This document shows, piece after piece, positions 1 to 8,827 of a DNA stretch of 64,000 nt; within the stretch, counting starts at the first letter, position 1; each line of letters opens with the position of its first letter. Source of the stretch: Hyphomicrobiales bacterium (GTDB lineage: Bacteria; Pseudomonadota; Alphaproteobacteria; Rhizobiales; Rhizobiaceae); the NCBI GenBank assembly GCA_900468535.1, contig UBTY01000003.1, positions 1 to 64,000 on the forward strand. Direction: 5' to 3'. Under the pieces are notes generated by a model. That model worked only from the letters and a program-made list of their open reading frames with translations, was not told where the DNA came from and did no database searches. A program made the position numbers and the translations under genes.

Positions 1-693
1 GTATTCGGCAGCGCCGCCCGCGAACGGCAGATCGTCAAGATCAGCGACCTCAGCCGCGCCCGCCGCTACAGCGCCGCCGTGAAGGCTTCGGCCGGCAATG
101 AGAACCTCACCCGCACCATCGCCCCGCCGATGGATGCCGAAACGATGAGCCAGATCGCCGTGCCGATGGTGGCCGGCGGTCGCCTGGTGGGCGTCCTCGG
201 CGCCGAAAGCCGCCGGCGGCTTGCCTTCAGCGTCGTTCACGAGGCCGCACTCACGCTCGCCGCCCAGCATCTGGCCGCCTTCATCGCGCTGTCGGAGGCC
301 TCGCCCGAGGACCAGCGACCGATCCCGCCGACCTCGCCGCCGGACCGAAGCGCCCGCCGGATCGACATCCGATACTTTGCTTTCGACGACAGCATCTTCA
401 TCGCCGGGGACTACATCATCAAGGGCATCGCGGGCCGCTTGCTGAACCACATGCTGAAAACCCACGCGGAAACCGGCCGCACCGGCTTCACAAACCGCGA
501 ACTGCGGCTTTCCACATCGCTCAGGCTTCCCGAATTCAAGGATAATCTCGAAACCCGGCTGCTGCTCCTGCGCCGCCGCCTTGCCGACAAGGCCTCGCCC
601 ATCCAGCTGGTACCGACCGGACGCGGGCAGTTCTCGCTGGAATTCGACGGACGACCGGCCTTCATAGCTGAAACGGAAGACGACGGGCGTTAG
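1..693 (+). CDS. GAF-domain protein, 3' part (5' end outside window)
   Basis: The frame is open from the first base and stops at 693, so the N terminus is missing; the GTG at 79 is internal. The visible 230 residues contain the second half of a GAF-like domain (IAVPMVAGGRLVGVLGAES, then a long helix) and a C-terminal region of about 100 residues (DDSIFIAGDYIIKGIAGRLL, later TGRTGFTNRELRLS) that looks like a winged-helix or small alpha/beta module. GAF domains bind small ligands and are often found in signalling proteins. The ligand and output are not visible. It converges on the alpha-glucosidase gene with only 6 bases between the stops and no clear terminator. Confidence 0.6.
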   Translation, partial: VFGSAARERQIVKISDLSRARRYSAAVKASAGNENLTRTIAPPMDAETMSQIAVPMVAGGRLVGVLGAESRRRLAFSVVHEAALTLAAQHLAAFIALSEASPEDQRPIPPTSPPDRSARRIDIRYFAFDDSIFIAGDYIIKGIAGRLLNHMLKTHAETGRTGFTNRELRLSTSLRLPEFKDNLETRLLLLRRRLADKASPIQLVPTGRGQFSLEFDGRPAFIAETEDDGR

Positions 694-699
694 CCTAGC

Positions 700-2349
700 T
701 CACACCCGCGCGCAGAACGCGTCCAGCGCCTTCAGCTTCACCACGCCCTTTTCAACCGAGGGAGTAAAGCCCGGCAGCTCGACGGGCCGTGCATTCGCAA
801 AGCCATCGGGCAGCGTGAAATCCTGGGCGCCCCGCGCCAGACTGAAGACGAACAGAAGCGTCTCGCTTCCACTGGTGCGCGTAAAGGCGAGAAGGTCTTG
901 ATTAGTCGCGATGAACTCCATCGTGCCATCAAGCAATGCCGGATGGTTCCTGCGGAACTCCAGCGTCTGCCGGTAGTGGTTCAGCACGGAATGCTGATCG
1001 CTCTCCTGGGTATCGACGGACAATGCTGCCTGCTCGTAAGGCACCGGCAACCAGGATTTTTCGGCTGTCGTAAAGCCGGCGTGCGCCTTCGCAGCCTCCC
1101 ATGGCATCGGCGTGCGGCATCCGTCGCGTCCCTTGAAGGCCGGCCAGAAGCGGATGCCGTAGGGATCACGCAGATCCTCGAAGGCAAGCTCCGCCTCCGG
1201 AAGGCCAAGTTCCTCGCCCTGATAGAGGCAGATCGAACCGCGCAGGGCCGCCAGCACCGACATGGCGAGCTTGGCAACGATCGGCCGCTCCTCCGGGGTC
1301 TTGGCGAAGCGGCTCACATGGCGGTTGACGTCGTGGTTCGAGAAGGCCCAGCAGACCCAGCCATCGGCAACCGACTTCTGGAAGGCATCGACACAGCTTC
1401 GGATATGGGTAGCGGTAAACTCCGGTCCGAGCAGGTCGAAGGTGTAGCACATGTTCAGCTTGTCGCCGCCGGCGGTATAGGCGGCGACCGTCTTCAGCGA
1501 GCGTGCGCCGTCGCCGACCTCGCCAACTGTAGCGCGCGCTTCGTAACGGTCGAGCAAGGCTCGGAAACGCTGGAGGAATGCGATATTCTCCGGCTGCGTC
1601 TTGTCATAGAGGTGGTTCTGCATGCCGTAGGGATTGGTGTCGGGCGCATCAAGGCCTCCGTCGCTCGCATCGGGCGCATGCGGAGGGTTGTCGCGAAGCA
1701 GCTTGTCGCAGAAGTAATAGTTCACGGTATCGAGGCGGAAGCCGTCGACGCCGCGGTCGAGCCAGAATTTCACGGTGGAAAGCAAGGCATCCTGAACCTC
1801 CAGACTGTGGAAGTTGAGATCGGGCTGCGATGTCAGGAAGTTGTGCTGGTAATATTGCCGGCGAACGCCGTCCCATTCCCATCCCGGCCCACCAAAGATC
1901 GAGAGCCAATTGTTGGGCGCCGTGCCATCCGGTTTCGGATCCGCCCACACATACCAGTCCGCCTTGGGATTGGTGCGGCTAGAGCGGCTTTCGACAAACC
2001 ACGGGTGAACGTCGGCCGTATGCGAGATTACCTGGTCGATGACGATCCTGATACCGAGGCCGTGCGCCGTCGCCATCATCTCGTCGAAGTCATCAAGCGT
2101 GCCGAAGATCGGGTCGACGTCGCAATAGTCGGAAACGTCGTAGCCCATATCGGCCATCGGCGACTTGAAGAACGGTGAGAGCCAGATCGCATCGACGCCG
2201 AGACTGGCGATGTAGGGCAATCTGCGGGTAATCCCCTTCAAATCTCCAAGGCCATCTCCATTCGTATCCTGAAAGGACCTCGGATAGACCTGATAGATAA
2301 CCGCGCCCCGCCACCAGTCCGCCGTCTTGCCCGCAACCGCCACATTCAT
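700..2349 (-). CDS. aglA: Alpha-glucosidase, GH13 family
   Basis: Retaining GH13 hydrolase that releases glucose from alpha-glucosides such as sucrose, maltose or trehalulose-type disaccharides in the cytoplasm. In the 549-residue form the conserved regions are visible: YQVYPRSFQDTNGDGLGDL near residue 20, DGFRLD with nucleophile D207, GEVGDG with acid/base E277 and FSNHDVNR with D340. Length fits oligo-1,6/alpha-glucosidases of rhizobia (AglA type). ATG 2349 was chosen because the protein proper begins MNVAVAGK; ATG 2358 would add three residues. No ABC transporter lies beside it, unlike the aglEFGAK operon of S. meliloti. It is divergent from the sugar kinase, so the 195 bases between them probably carry both promoters. 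Confidence 0.88.
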   Translation of the reverse strand: MNVAVAGKTADWWRGAVIYQVYPRSFQDTNGDGLGDLKGITRRLPYIASLGVDAIWLSPFFKSPMADMGYDVSDYCDVDPIFGTLDDFDEMMATAHGLGIRIVIDQVISHTADVHPWFVESRSSRTNPKADWYVWADPKPDGTAPNNWLSIFGGPGWEWDGVRRQYYQHNFLTSQPDLNFHSLEVQDALLSTVKFWLDRGVDGFRLDTVNYYFCDKLLRDNPPHAPDASDGGLDAPDTNPYGMQNHLYDKTQPENIAFLQRFRALLDRYEARATVGEVGDGARSLKTVAAYTAGGDKLNMCYTFDLLGPEFTATHIRSCVDAFQKSVADGWVCWAFSNHDVNRHVSRFAKTPEERPIVAKLAMSVLAALRGSICLYQGEELGLPEAELAFEDLRDPYGIRFWPAFKGRDGCRTPMPWEAAKAHAGFTTAEKSWLPVPYEQAALSVDTQESDQHSVLNHYRQTLEFRRNHPALLDGTMEFIATNQDLLAFTRTSGSETLLFVFSLARGAQDFTLPDGFANARPVELPGFTPSVEKGVVKLKALDAFCARV

Positions 2350-2544
2350 CTCCCACATCGCAAATCATGCCAAGACTAAAGCGGGTTGGATAAAAAACAA
2401 CCGTCAGCAAACATCCGTCGAGCGGCCAGCGTCTCTTCCTGGCGCACCGGCGACCAACTAAAGCCATCGGTCGCGGCGCGCGGCGCTTGTCAGCCATCGG
2501 CTCTCCGCGTATCAGCAAACTGGGAAAATACAGGGAGGCTTTCT

Positions 2545-3465
2545 GTGAGCGGGCGTTTTTTATCGATCGGTGAATGCATGGTGGAGCTTTCGCAGGCCGG
2601 AGCTGGCCTGCTCCGCAAGGGCTTTGCCGGCGACACGCTGAATACCGCCTGGTATGCCCGCGCCTGCCTGCCGCCATCATGGTCCGTCGATTATTTCACC
2701 GCCCTTGGCGATGATGCCATGTCCGACGAGATGGTCGACTTCTTCAAGCAGGCGGGGATCGGCACGGACACCATCCGCCGCATCAAGGGCAAGGCGCCGG
2801 GCCTCTACATGATCAGCCTCAAGGACGGCGAGCGCTCCTTCAGCTACTGGAGAGACAGCTCCGCCGCCCGCCAGCTTGCCTCCGATCCCGACGCTCTTCG
2901 CCGCTCGATCGAGGCCAGCGACGTCGTCTACTTTTCCGGCATCACGCTCGCGATCCTGCCGCGGGACGATGTCGATACGCTTCTGTCCGAAGTGCGCCGT
3001 GCGAAGGCCGCCGGCAAGATCGTTGCCTTCGACCCCAACATTCGCCCGCGGCTGTGGGCGAGCTACGATGCCATGCACGCAACGATCGGCGAAGGCGCTC
3101 GCGCGTCGACCATCGTAATGCCCGGCTTCGACGACGAAGCGGCCCATTTCGGCGACGCCTCGATCGACGCGACGATCCAGCGCTACCGTGCGCTTGGTGC
3201 CAACCATGTTCTCGTCAAGAACGGCGCGGACGGCGCAACGCTGAACTTTGCCGGCGAGCAAACCTTCGTACCGGCGGAGAAGGTCAAGACCGTCGTCGAC
3301 ACGACCAGCGCCGGCGACAGCTTCAACGGCGCCTTCCTTGCCCGCTATCTTGAAACTCAGGATGCTGTCGCCGCCGCGCGTTTCGCCGCCAGGATCGCCG
3401 CCCGCGTGGTGAGCGAACACGGCGCCCTTGTCGCGAAAGAGAAGCTGCAGGTCGAGCAGGCCTGA
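2545..3465 (+). CDS. kdgK: PfkB-family sugar kinase, probably 2-dehydro-3-deoxygluconokinase
   Basis: PfkB/ribokinase-fold kinase of 306 residues. KdgK phosphorylates 2-keto-3-deoxygluconate to KDPG in the Entner-Doudoroff branch. The C-terminal PfkB signature DTTSAGDSF lies at residues 252-260, with D258 the catalytic base. The N-terminal SIGECMVELS and GGDTLN-like AGDTLNTAWY match the substrate side of KdgK proteins. The frame is open back to a TTG at 2386, but GTG 2545 is chosen: it has AGGGAGG at 2532-2538 at good spacing and begins where the fold begins. Substrate assignment rests on resemblance; another keto-sugar kinase is possible. Confidence 0.8.
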   Translation: MSGRFLSIGECMVELSQAGAGLLRKGFAGDTLNTAWYARACLPPSWSVDYFTALGDDAMSDEMVDFFKQAGIGTDTIRRIKGKAPGLYMISLKDGERSFSYWRDSSAARQLASDPDALRRSIEASDVVYFSGITLAILPRDDVDTLLSEVRRAKAAGKIVAFDPNIRPRLWASYDAMHATIGEGARASTIVMPGFDDEAAHFGDASIDATIQRYRALGANHVLVKNGADGATLNFAGEQTFVPAEKVKTVVDTTSAGDSFNGAFLARYLETQDAVAAARFAARIAARVVSEHGALVAKEKLQVEQA

Positions 3466-3504
3466 CGCGATCGGCTTGTCCTACATTCTCGGGGATGAAA
3501 CGGG

Positions 3505-3522
3505 CTGTAATATTTCCATCAT
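3505..3522 (+). promoter_or_regulatory. Candidate PhoB box
   Basis: CTGTAAT-ATTT-CCATCAT matches the rhizobial Pho box (two CTGTCAT heptamers spaced by 4) at 11 of 14 defined positions with exact spacing. It lies about 100 bases before the glycosyltransferase start, in the gap after kdgK. Only one direct-repeat unit is seen and no -10 was assigned. Confidence 0.45.
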
Positions 3523-3622
3523 CTGACACCGCCACAATAAGCGTTGCGGGAATCGCTTATCCGGCGCCCGCACGGAAGTGAGCGCCGCCGTCCAACTGCC
3601 CGGCGCGGATGGAAGTCGGGTC

Positions 3623-4768
3623 ATGCTGCAGCGGCTGTCGAACGTTGAAGATGAAGATATCGGTGGCACCCTGCCGCTTGGAAAGCCGGAACGCCTCGTG
3701 ATCGTCACGGATGCCTGGCATCCGCAGGTCAACGGCGTCGTCCGCTCCATCGAGAACACCAATCGCGAACTCGCCAAGCTCGGCGTCGAAGTGGCGATGG
3801 TGACACCTCAGGGTTTCCGAAGCGTTCCATGCCCCACCTATCCCGAGATCAGGCTCTCCATCGCGACATACGGGCAGGTCGCCCGGCAGATCCGCCAGCA
3901 CAACCCGTCATATGTGCATATCGCCACGGAAGGCCCGCTCGGCCTGACCGCGCGGCGCTGGTGCCTGAAGAACCGCATGCCGTTCTCGACCAGCTACCAC
4001 ACCCGCTTTCCGGAATATGTCGCTGCCCGCCTGCCCATCCCGAAGAACTGGCTCTACAGCTTCGTACGATGGTTCCACAACTCCGGTGCCGGCTGCATGG
4101 TGGCAACGCCAAGCCTTGCGCGCGAGCTGTCGGACAAGGGCATCCGCAACCTCGTGCCGTGGAGCCGCGGCATCGACGCCAATCAGTTTCATCCGACGGC
4201 GCTCGAGGATCGACCCTTCGGCCTGCAACGACCGATCTTCATGACGGTAGGTCGTGTCGCCCTGGAGAAGAACCTGCCGGCCTTCCTCGACCTCGACCTT
4301 CCTGGCTCCAAGGTCGTGGTCGGAGATGGCCCTGCCCGCGCCGAACTCGAGAGGCGGCATCCCGACGTGCTCTTCACCGGGCTGAAATTCGGCGAAGAGC
4401 TGGCCAAGATCTATGCCCAGGCCGACGTTTTCGTATTTCCCTCGCTGACCGACACGTTCGGCAACACCATTCTCGAGGCACTTGCCTCGGGCGTGCCTGT
4501 TGCCGCCTATCCGGTCACCGGTCCTCTCGACATTATCGGCGAAGACAGCGACGTCGGCGGCCTCGATGAAGACCTGCGGACAGCCTGCCTTTCGGCCCTT
4601 GCCTGCTCGCGCGAGAAGGCACGCGAGCTGGCCGTCCAGTATTCCTGGGAGGCGGCAACCCAGCAATTCATCAACAACATCCGGGCCGCCAACGGCGTCA
4701 TTACGCCGAAATGGAAGAAGGCCTGGCAGTTCGCCAAGACGCTGCCGCGCGCCCGCAAGCCTGCCTGA
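3623..4768 (+). CDS. GT4 glycosyltransferase, Agt/MgtA-like
   Basis: GT-B fold, family 4 retaining glycosyltransferase of 381 residues. The N-terminal acceptor domain begins LVIVTDAWHPQVNGVVRS near residue 25 and has the SYHTRFPEY motif. The donor domain has FMTVGRVALEKN and TDTFGNTILEALASG, where an Asp stands for the first Glu of the EX7E motif, as is usual in this subfamily. Relatives include mannosyltransferases, SqdX-like enzymes and the Agrobacterium Agt protein, which makes glucosyl- and glucuronosyl-diacylglycerol under phosphate starvation. The candidate Pho box upstream favours a membrane-lipid role, but this is inference. ATG 3623 is preferred (GGAAG at 3611-3615); GTG 3578 is the alternative. 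Confidence 0.75.
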   Translation: MLQRLSNVEDEDIGGTLPLGKPERLVIVTDAWHPQVNGVVRSIENTNRELAKLGVEVAMVTPQGFRSVPCPTYPEIRLSIATYGQVARQIRQHNPSYVHIATEGPLGLTARRWCLKNRMPFSTSYHTRFPEYVAARLPIPKNWLYSFVRWFHNSGAGCMVATPSLARELSDKGIRNLVPWSRGIDANQFHPTALEDRPFGLQRPIFMTVGRVALEKNLPAFLDLDLPGSKVVVGDGPARAELERRHPDVLFTGLKFGEELAKIYAQADVFVFPSLTDTFGNTILEALASGVPVAAYPVTGPLDIIGEDSDVGGLDEDLRTACLSALACSREKARELAVQYSWEAATQQFINNIRAANGVITPKWKKAWQFAKTLPRARKPA

Positions 4769-4824
4769 ACGGCTGCAACCGCGTCGTGGCAGGCAGCAAC
4801 GCTGCCCGCCGCCTCAAGCCGCGA

Positions 4825-6039
4825 TCAGGACGACATTCCCAATGCCGGTTCGGTTCGCTCACGCGGCAGAGCCGGGAAAGCAAGCGCTATTGCCGCAGCC
4901 GCAAGGCCGACCATCGCCGAGCCGATGAAGAGCCAGGAATAGTTGGCGAAGGTATCGAAGATCCAGCCGCCGATCAGCGGGCCGAACGCCATGCCGAGAC
5001 TGGAGAGCATCGTCGCCGCGCCAAAGACCGTACCGAGGATCCGTGGCCCGAAATACTCGCGCGCCAGCACCGCATAGAGCGGCATGACCCCGCCATAGGC
5101 ACTGCCGAAAATGACCGCCAGCGCATAGAATTCGCCAAGGCTGCTGACGAAGAGGTAGGCGGCCAGCGCACAGGCCTGCACGAGCAAGCCGGCGACGATC
5201 ACGGGCTTGACGCCGAGCCTGTCGGCAAGCCCGCCATAGAGCAAGCGTCCTCCAAGCCCAGCAAGCCCCTCGACGCTGTAAATACTGACCGCCGCCATCG
5301 GCGCCACGCCGCAGATCGTCGCGTAGTTCACCATGTGGAAGATCGGGCCTGAATGCGCTGCACAGCAGGCGAAGAAGGTGAGCCCGAGCACCAGGAACTG
5401 CGGAGAGCGGAAAACGGCGGACAGAGCAGGCTTCGAACCGTTGGCAGCCATCCCCGGGCCTTGCTCCGCACCCTCGGCCGGCGCTTGTCGCACCAGCAGA
5501 GCGGCGGGCAGCAAGAGCACCCAGACGGCGATCCCGATGATCAGCATGGCCGGACGCCATTCATAGGTCGAAATCAGCCAGCGGGCGGCCGGCGAGATGG
5601 TCATCGGCGCAACGCCCATGCCCGCTGAAACGAGCGAAACCGCCAGGCTGCGGTTGCGATCGAACCAGGCGATGGTGGCTGAGATCATAGGGGCAAAGAA
5701 GGTGCTTGCCGCGATGCCAACGAGGACACCATAGGTCAATTGGAACTGCAGCAACGTCGTTGCCCGGCTGGAGAGAATGAGCGCCAGCCCCAGCAGAACG
5801 GCGCCGACGAAGACAACCGGGCGCGGACCGAAGCGATCGCTCGCCGCGCCCCAGACGAAGCCCCCGATCCCCATCACGATGAAATTCAGCGTCATCGCGC
5901 TCGCGATCCCGACATGCGACCATCCGGTTGCCGTCGCGATAGGCTCCTGAAAGATTGCCAGCGAGAACATCGCGCCGAGCGCGACGCACGTCATCAACGC
6001 ACCCGCGCCGACGATCACCCACCCATAAGATACGCGCAT
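4825..6039 (-). CDS. MFS transporter, oxalate/formate antiporter-like
   Basis: Twelve-helix major facilitator of 404 residues, inner membrane. The N-terminal helix (YGWVIVGAGALMTCVALG) and the loop GAASDRFGPRPVV are typical of the OFA/monocarboxylate branch. The second half repeats the pattern with GGLADRLGVKPVI. Substrate is unknown; small organic acids are the commonest in this branch. It faces the glycosyltransferase tail to tail and has no obvious operon partner. The start has AAGGAGGG-like sequence just upstream on the minus strand. Confidence 0.8.
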   Translation of the reverse strand: MRVSYGWVIVGAGALMTCVALGAMFSLAIFQEPIATATGWSHVGIASAMTLNFIVMGIGGFVWGAASDRFGPRPVVFVGAVLLGLALILSSRATTLLQFQLTYGVLVGIAASTFFAPMISATIAWFDRNRSLAVSLVSAGMGVAPMTISPAARWLISTYEWRPAMLIIGIAVWVLLLPAALLVRQAPAEGAEQGPGMAANGSKPALSAVFRSPQFLVLGLTFFACCAAHSGPIFHMVNYATICGVAPMAAVSIYSVEGLAGLGGRLLYGGLADRLGVKPVIVAGLLVQACALAAYLFVSSLGEFYALAVIFGSAYGGVMPLYAVLAREYFGPRILGTVFGAATMLSSLGMAFGPLIGGWIFDTFANYSWLFIGSAMVGLAAAAIALAFPALPRERTEPALGMSS

Positions 6040-6256
6040 GATGCAGACCCTCCTTGTCGCTCACACCAAAACGAATGCTCGCCGTCCCTCAAGCGCTTGC
6101 GGCATTCGCTACTAGGACGTCTGGGCTCCCGCCTTTTCGACATCCGCGCATTTATTTTTCTGAACAGTAATGCCACGGCCGGCAAGTAAATCGTTTAATC
6201 GCGACCAAGATGCGACAGGCGCGATATATCGAAATAGTACTATTAGACAAAGTAAA

Positions 6257-6293
6257 GCCTCCGTGGAATTCTTTGAAGAATAGATTCGGAGGC
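6257..6293 (+). promoter_or_regulatory. Hairpin enclosing the ribosome binding site of the next gene
   Basis: GCCTCCG (6257-6263) pairs perfectly with CGGAGGC (6287-6293), which contains the GGAGG ribosome binding site of the gene starting at 6294/6297. Inside it, ATTCT and AGAAT pair around a short loop. The SD would be hidden in the folded leader. Just upstream are two perfect palindromes, CGATATATCG (6222-6231) and AATAGTACTATT (6233-6244), in an AT-rich stretch. Confidence 0.5.
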
Positions 6294-6542
6294 ATGATGG
6301 CCGCGGAGCGGTATTTATACGATTTCAAGTCGCACAAGGCGGTCATGTACCAGGCGGGCGAACACCTGTTTTCGCTATCCGGAAGTAAGGCCCAGCACTG
6401 GATATCGGGAGACTACATCTTTTCCATGGAAACCCAGGCGATAAGCTTCTGGATTCTTGGAAACGACGTCTACGGCCACGTCGGAAACGGCGAACTGACC
6501 CGCGAACCGGTTTATTATTTCGACGGCCTGTCTAACGGCTGA
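6294..6542 (+). CDS. Small 4-fold beta-flap-like protein
   Basis: Protein of 82 residues made of about four short repeats, each an aromatic-rich beta hairpin (YLYDFKSHKAVMYQ, HLFSLSGSKAQHWI, YIFSMETQAISFWI, DVYGHVGNGEL). This spacing resembles the 4-fold beta flap family, whose function is unknown. The frame is open back to 6210, but GGAGG at 6288-6292 points to ATG 6294 or, better spaced, ATG 6297. Upstream sequence is unusually AT-rich for this genome. The gene converges on der. Resemblance to the family is by eye only. Confidence 0.55.
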   Translation: MMAAERYLYDFKSHKAVMYQAGEHLFSLSGSKAQHWISGDYIFSMETQAISFWILGNDVYGHVGNGELTREPVYYFDGLSNG

Positions 6543-6553
6543 CGACGAAGATT

Positions 6554-6578
6554 CGGGCGCAGCCGTGGGCTGCACCCG
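6554..6578. terminator. Hairpin between convergent genes
   Basis: CGGGCGCAGCC and GGCTGCACCCG form an 11-base stem with one mismatch around a GTG loop, between the stops of the beta-flap gene (6542) and der (6584). There is no T run, so it could serve either strand weakly or with Rho. Confidence 0.4.
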
Positions 6579-6583
6579 ACATG

Positions 6584-8023
6584 TTACTTGGCCGGCTGAG
6601 GCTTGCGGCGTCCACCACTCTTCGATTCGTACGGATTGTCCTTCTCGCGATACATGATCCGGATCGGCACGCCAGGCATGCTGAAATCCGTGCGCAGGCT
6701 GTTGACCAGGTAGCGCGTATAGGATTCCGGCAGCGCGTCGGCGCGCGTGCACGAAATCATGAAGGCCGGCGGGCGGGCCTTGACCTGCGTCATGTACTTC
6801 AGCTTCAGGCGGCGGCCGGAGACGGCCGGCGGCGGATGCTGCGTCGTGATCGAATCGAGCCAACGGTTGAGCTTGGAGGTCGAGATACGACGGTTCCACA
6901 CCATATCGGTATCGATGATCGACTGCATCAGCTTGTCGAGGCCCCGTCCGGTCTGGCCGGAGATCGGCACGGCGCGGATACCACGTGCCTGCGGCAACAG
7001 CCGCTCGGTCTTTTCACGCAGATCCGCAAGCAGCGCCTGCGGCTCGTCGATCAGGTCCCACTTGTTAAAGGCGAGAACGGCGGCGCGTCCCTCGCGGACG
7101 ACCAGATCCACCAGCTGCAGGTCCTGCTTCTCGAAGGGAATGGTCGCGTCAAACACGATGACGACGGTTTCAGCGAAGCGGATGGAGCGAAGCGAGTCGG
7201 CAACCGACAGCTTCTCGAGCTTCTCGGTCACGCGCGCCTTGCGGCGCATGCCTGCCGTGTCGAACATCTTGATGGTACGGCCGTGCCAGTCCCACTCGAC
7301 GGAAATGCTGTCGCGGGTAATGCCGGCCTCAGGGCCGGTCAGCAGCCGGTCCTCGCCGAGGAAGCGGTTGATCAGCGTCGACTTGCCGGCATTCGGGCGA
7401 CCGATGATCGCCACGCGCAGCGGCTTGGTGTCGTCGTATTCCGGCTCGTAGTCCTCGTCCTCTTCCATCTCGCGGGGGAGACTGACGTTGGTGACCGCGA
7501 CGTCTTCCTTCGGCGGATAAGCGCGATCCTTGCCGATTGCATCGACAATCGCATCGCGCAGATCAATCATGCCCTGCCCGTGTTCGGCCGAAATCGGCAC
7601 CGGTTCCCCGAGCCCCAGCGTATAGGCATCATAGAAGCCGCCATCAGAGCCCTTGGCTTCCGACTTGTTGGCGACGAGCACCACCGGCTTGCCGCGACGG
7701 CGCAGCATCTCGGCCAGCTCCTTGTCGACAGGCGTCAGGCCGAACTTGGCATCGACCACGAAGAGAGAGAGATCCGCCTCGTCGATCGCCGCTTCGGTCT
7801 GGGCGCGCATGCGGCCCTGCAGGCTCTCGGCCTCAGCCTTCTCGAGACCGGCGGTATCGATGATGGTGAAGTGCAGACCCATGAGCCGCGCATCGCCGGG
7901 ACGACGGTCGCGGGTAACACCTGGCGTGTCATCGACGAGCGCCAGCTTCTTTCCAACCAGCCGGTTGAAAAGCGTCGACTTGCCGACGTTCGGGCGACCG
8001 ACGATGGCGACCGTGAAGCTCAT
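6584..8023 (-). CDS. der: Ribosome biogenesis GTPase Der (EngA)
   Basis: Essential tandem GTPase that helps assemble the 50S ribosomal subunit. Two G domains are clear: GRPNVGKST at residues 9-17 with DTAG at 56-59 and NKSE at 119-122, and GRPNAGKST at 208-216. A KH-like C-terminal domain follows. The length of 479 residues is normal. It starts 15 bases after the stop of the TPR protein gene and is very likely cotranscribed with it, an order common in rhizobia. Confidence 0.97.
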   Translation of the reverse strand: MSFTVAIVGRPNVGKSTLFNRLVGKKLALVDDTPGVTRDRRPGDARLMGLHFTIIDTAGLEKAEAESLQGRMRAQTEAAIDEADLSLFVVDAKFGLTPVDKELAEMLRRRGKPVVLVANKSEAKGSDGGFYDAYTLGLGEPVPISAEHGQGMIDLRDAIVDAIGKDRAYPPKEDVAVTNVSLPREMEEDEDYEPEYDDTKPLRVAIIGRPNAGKSTLINRFLGEDRLLTGPEAGITRDSISVEWDWHGRTIKMFDTAGMRRKARVTEKLEKLSVADSLRSIRFAETVVIVFDATIPFEKQDLQLVDLVVREGRAAVLAFNKWDLIDEPQALLADLREKTERLLPQARGIRAVPISGQTGRGLDKLMQSIIDTDMVWNRRISTSKLNRWLDSITTQHPPPAVSGRRLKLKYMTQVKARPPAFMISCTRADALPESYTRYLVNSLRTDFSMPGVPIRIMYREKDNPYESKSGGRRKPQPAK

Positions 8024-8038
8024 TGAAATTCCTTACAT

Positions 8039-8722
8039 TCAGCCCTGTGCGGCGGGCGCCTTGCCGGATGCGGTGATGTTATCAAGCATCATCTGGGCAC
8101 GATTGGCAACATTGCGCGGGCTCTGCGCGTCGTCTGCGATCGCCTGGTACCACTGGCGTGCCTGCGCCATGTTGCCTGCCTTGTAGGCGGCAAGGCCGAG
8201 CGCTTCGCGGGCGGAGTGACGGAAGGCATTGCCGGGAACAGCCATTTCCTCGACATGCGCCGATACCTGCTCATAGGTGCCGCCTTCGATCAGCAGCCAG
8301 CCGGCACGGATCTTGGCGGCATCGCGAACGGCTGCCGGAGCGGCATTGTCCTTGGCGATGACATCGAAGGCCGCAACGGCACCCGCCGTGTCGCCCTTCT
8401 GGGCGAGAACGCTTGCCGCACGCAGACGAGCGAGGATCGGATAGGCACCATGGCCTTCCTTCTCCAGCGTCTCGAGCTGTGCCAGCGCTTCGTCATTCTT
8501 ATTTTCGTCGGCGAGCTTCATGGCAGCGATGAACTTATCGCCCGTGCCGGAGGACTGGTTGTCGTCCCAGTATTCATAGGCCTTGTAGCCGATGGTGCCG
8601 AGGACGATCAGAACGGCGAGCGCAATCAGGTAACGGCCGAACCGGCGCCATGCGCCCTTCACCTGATCGGACCGCAGTTCCTCATTGACTTCACGAATGA
8701 AGCTGTCGTCGTTGAATGCCAT
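8039..8722 (-). CDS. Membrane-anchored TPR protein, YfgM-like
   Basis: 227 residues with a cytoplasmic N-terminal stretch, one transmembrane helix (YLIALAVLIVLGTIGYKAY, about residues 31-49) and a periplasmic TPR-like region rich in paired Ala helices. This is the architecture of YfgM, an ancillary factor of the SecYEG translocon and periplasmic chaperone network. The last residues APAAQG are disordered. It is the first gene of the der transcription unit. Confidence 0.8.
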   Translation of the reverse strand: MAFNDDSFIREVNEELRSDQVKGAWRRFGRYLIALAVLIVLGTIGYKAYEYWDDNQSSGTGDKFIAAMKLADENKNDEALAQLETLEKEGHGAYPILARLRAASVLAQKGDTAGAVAAFDVIAKDNAAPAAVRDAAKIRAGWLLIEGGTYEQVSAHVEEMAVPGNAFRHSAREALGLAAYKAGNMAQARQWYQAIADDAQSPRNVANRAQMMLDNITASGKAPAAQG

Positions 8723-8827
8723 TCTCGTCTCCGGCCGCGGATATGCTTCGGCATGCGGGTTGCACGCACATTATCGGGGCCTTCTACCCCATTTTTCAGC
8801 AGTTGTAAGGGGGATTGGAAAGATTCG

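Noticed and set aside
898..2178. 426-residue plus frame opposite the alpha-glucosidase
   Set aside because: Antisense to catalytic regions of a GH13 enzyme; no motif of its own.
4792..4806. GGCAGC/GCTGCC hairpin between convergent genes as a terminator
   Set aside because: Only 6 pairs with a 3-base loop and no T run; too weak to call.
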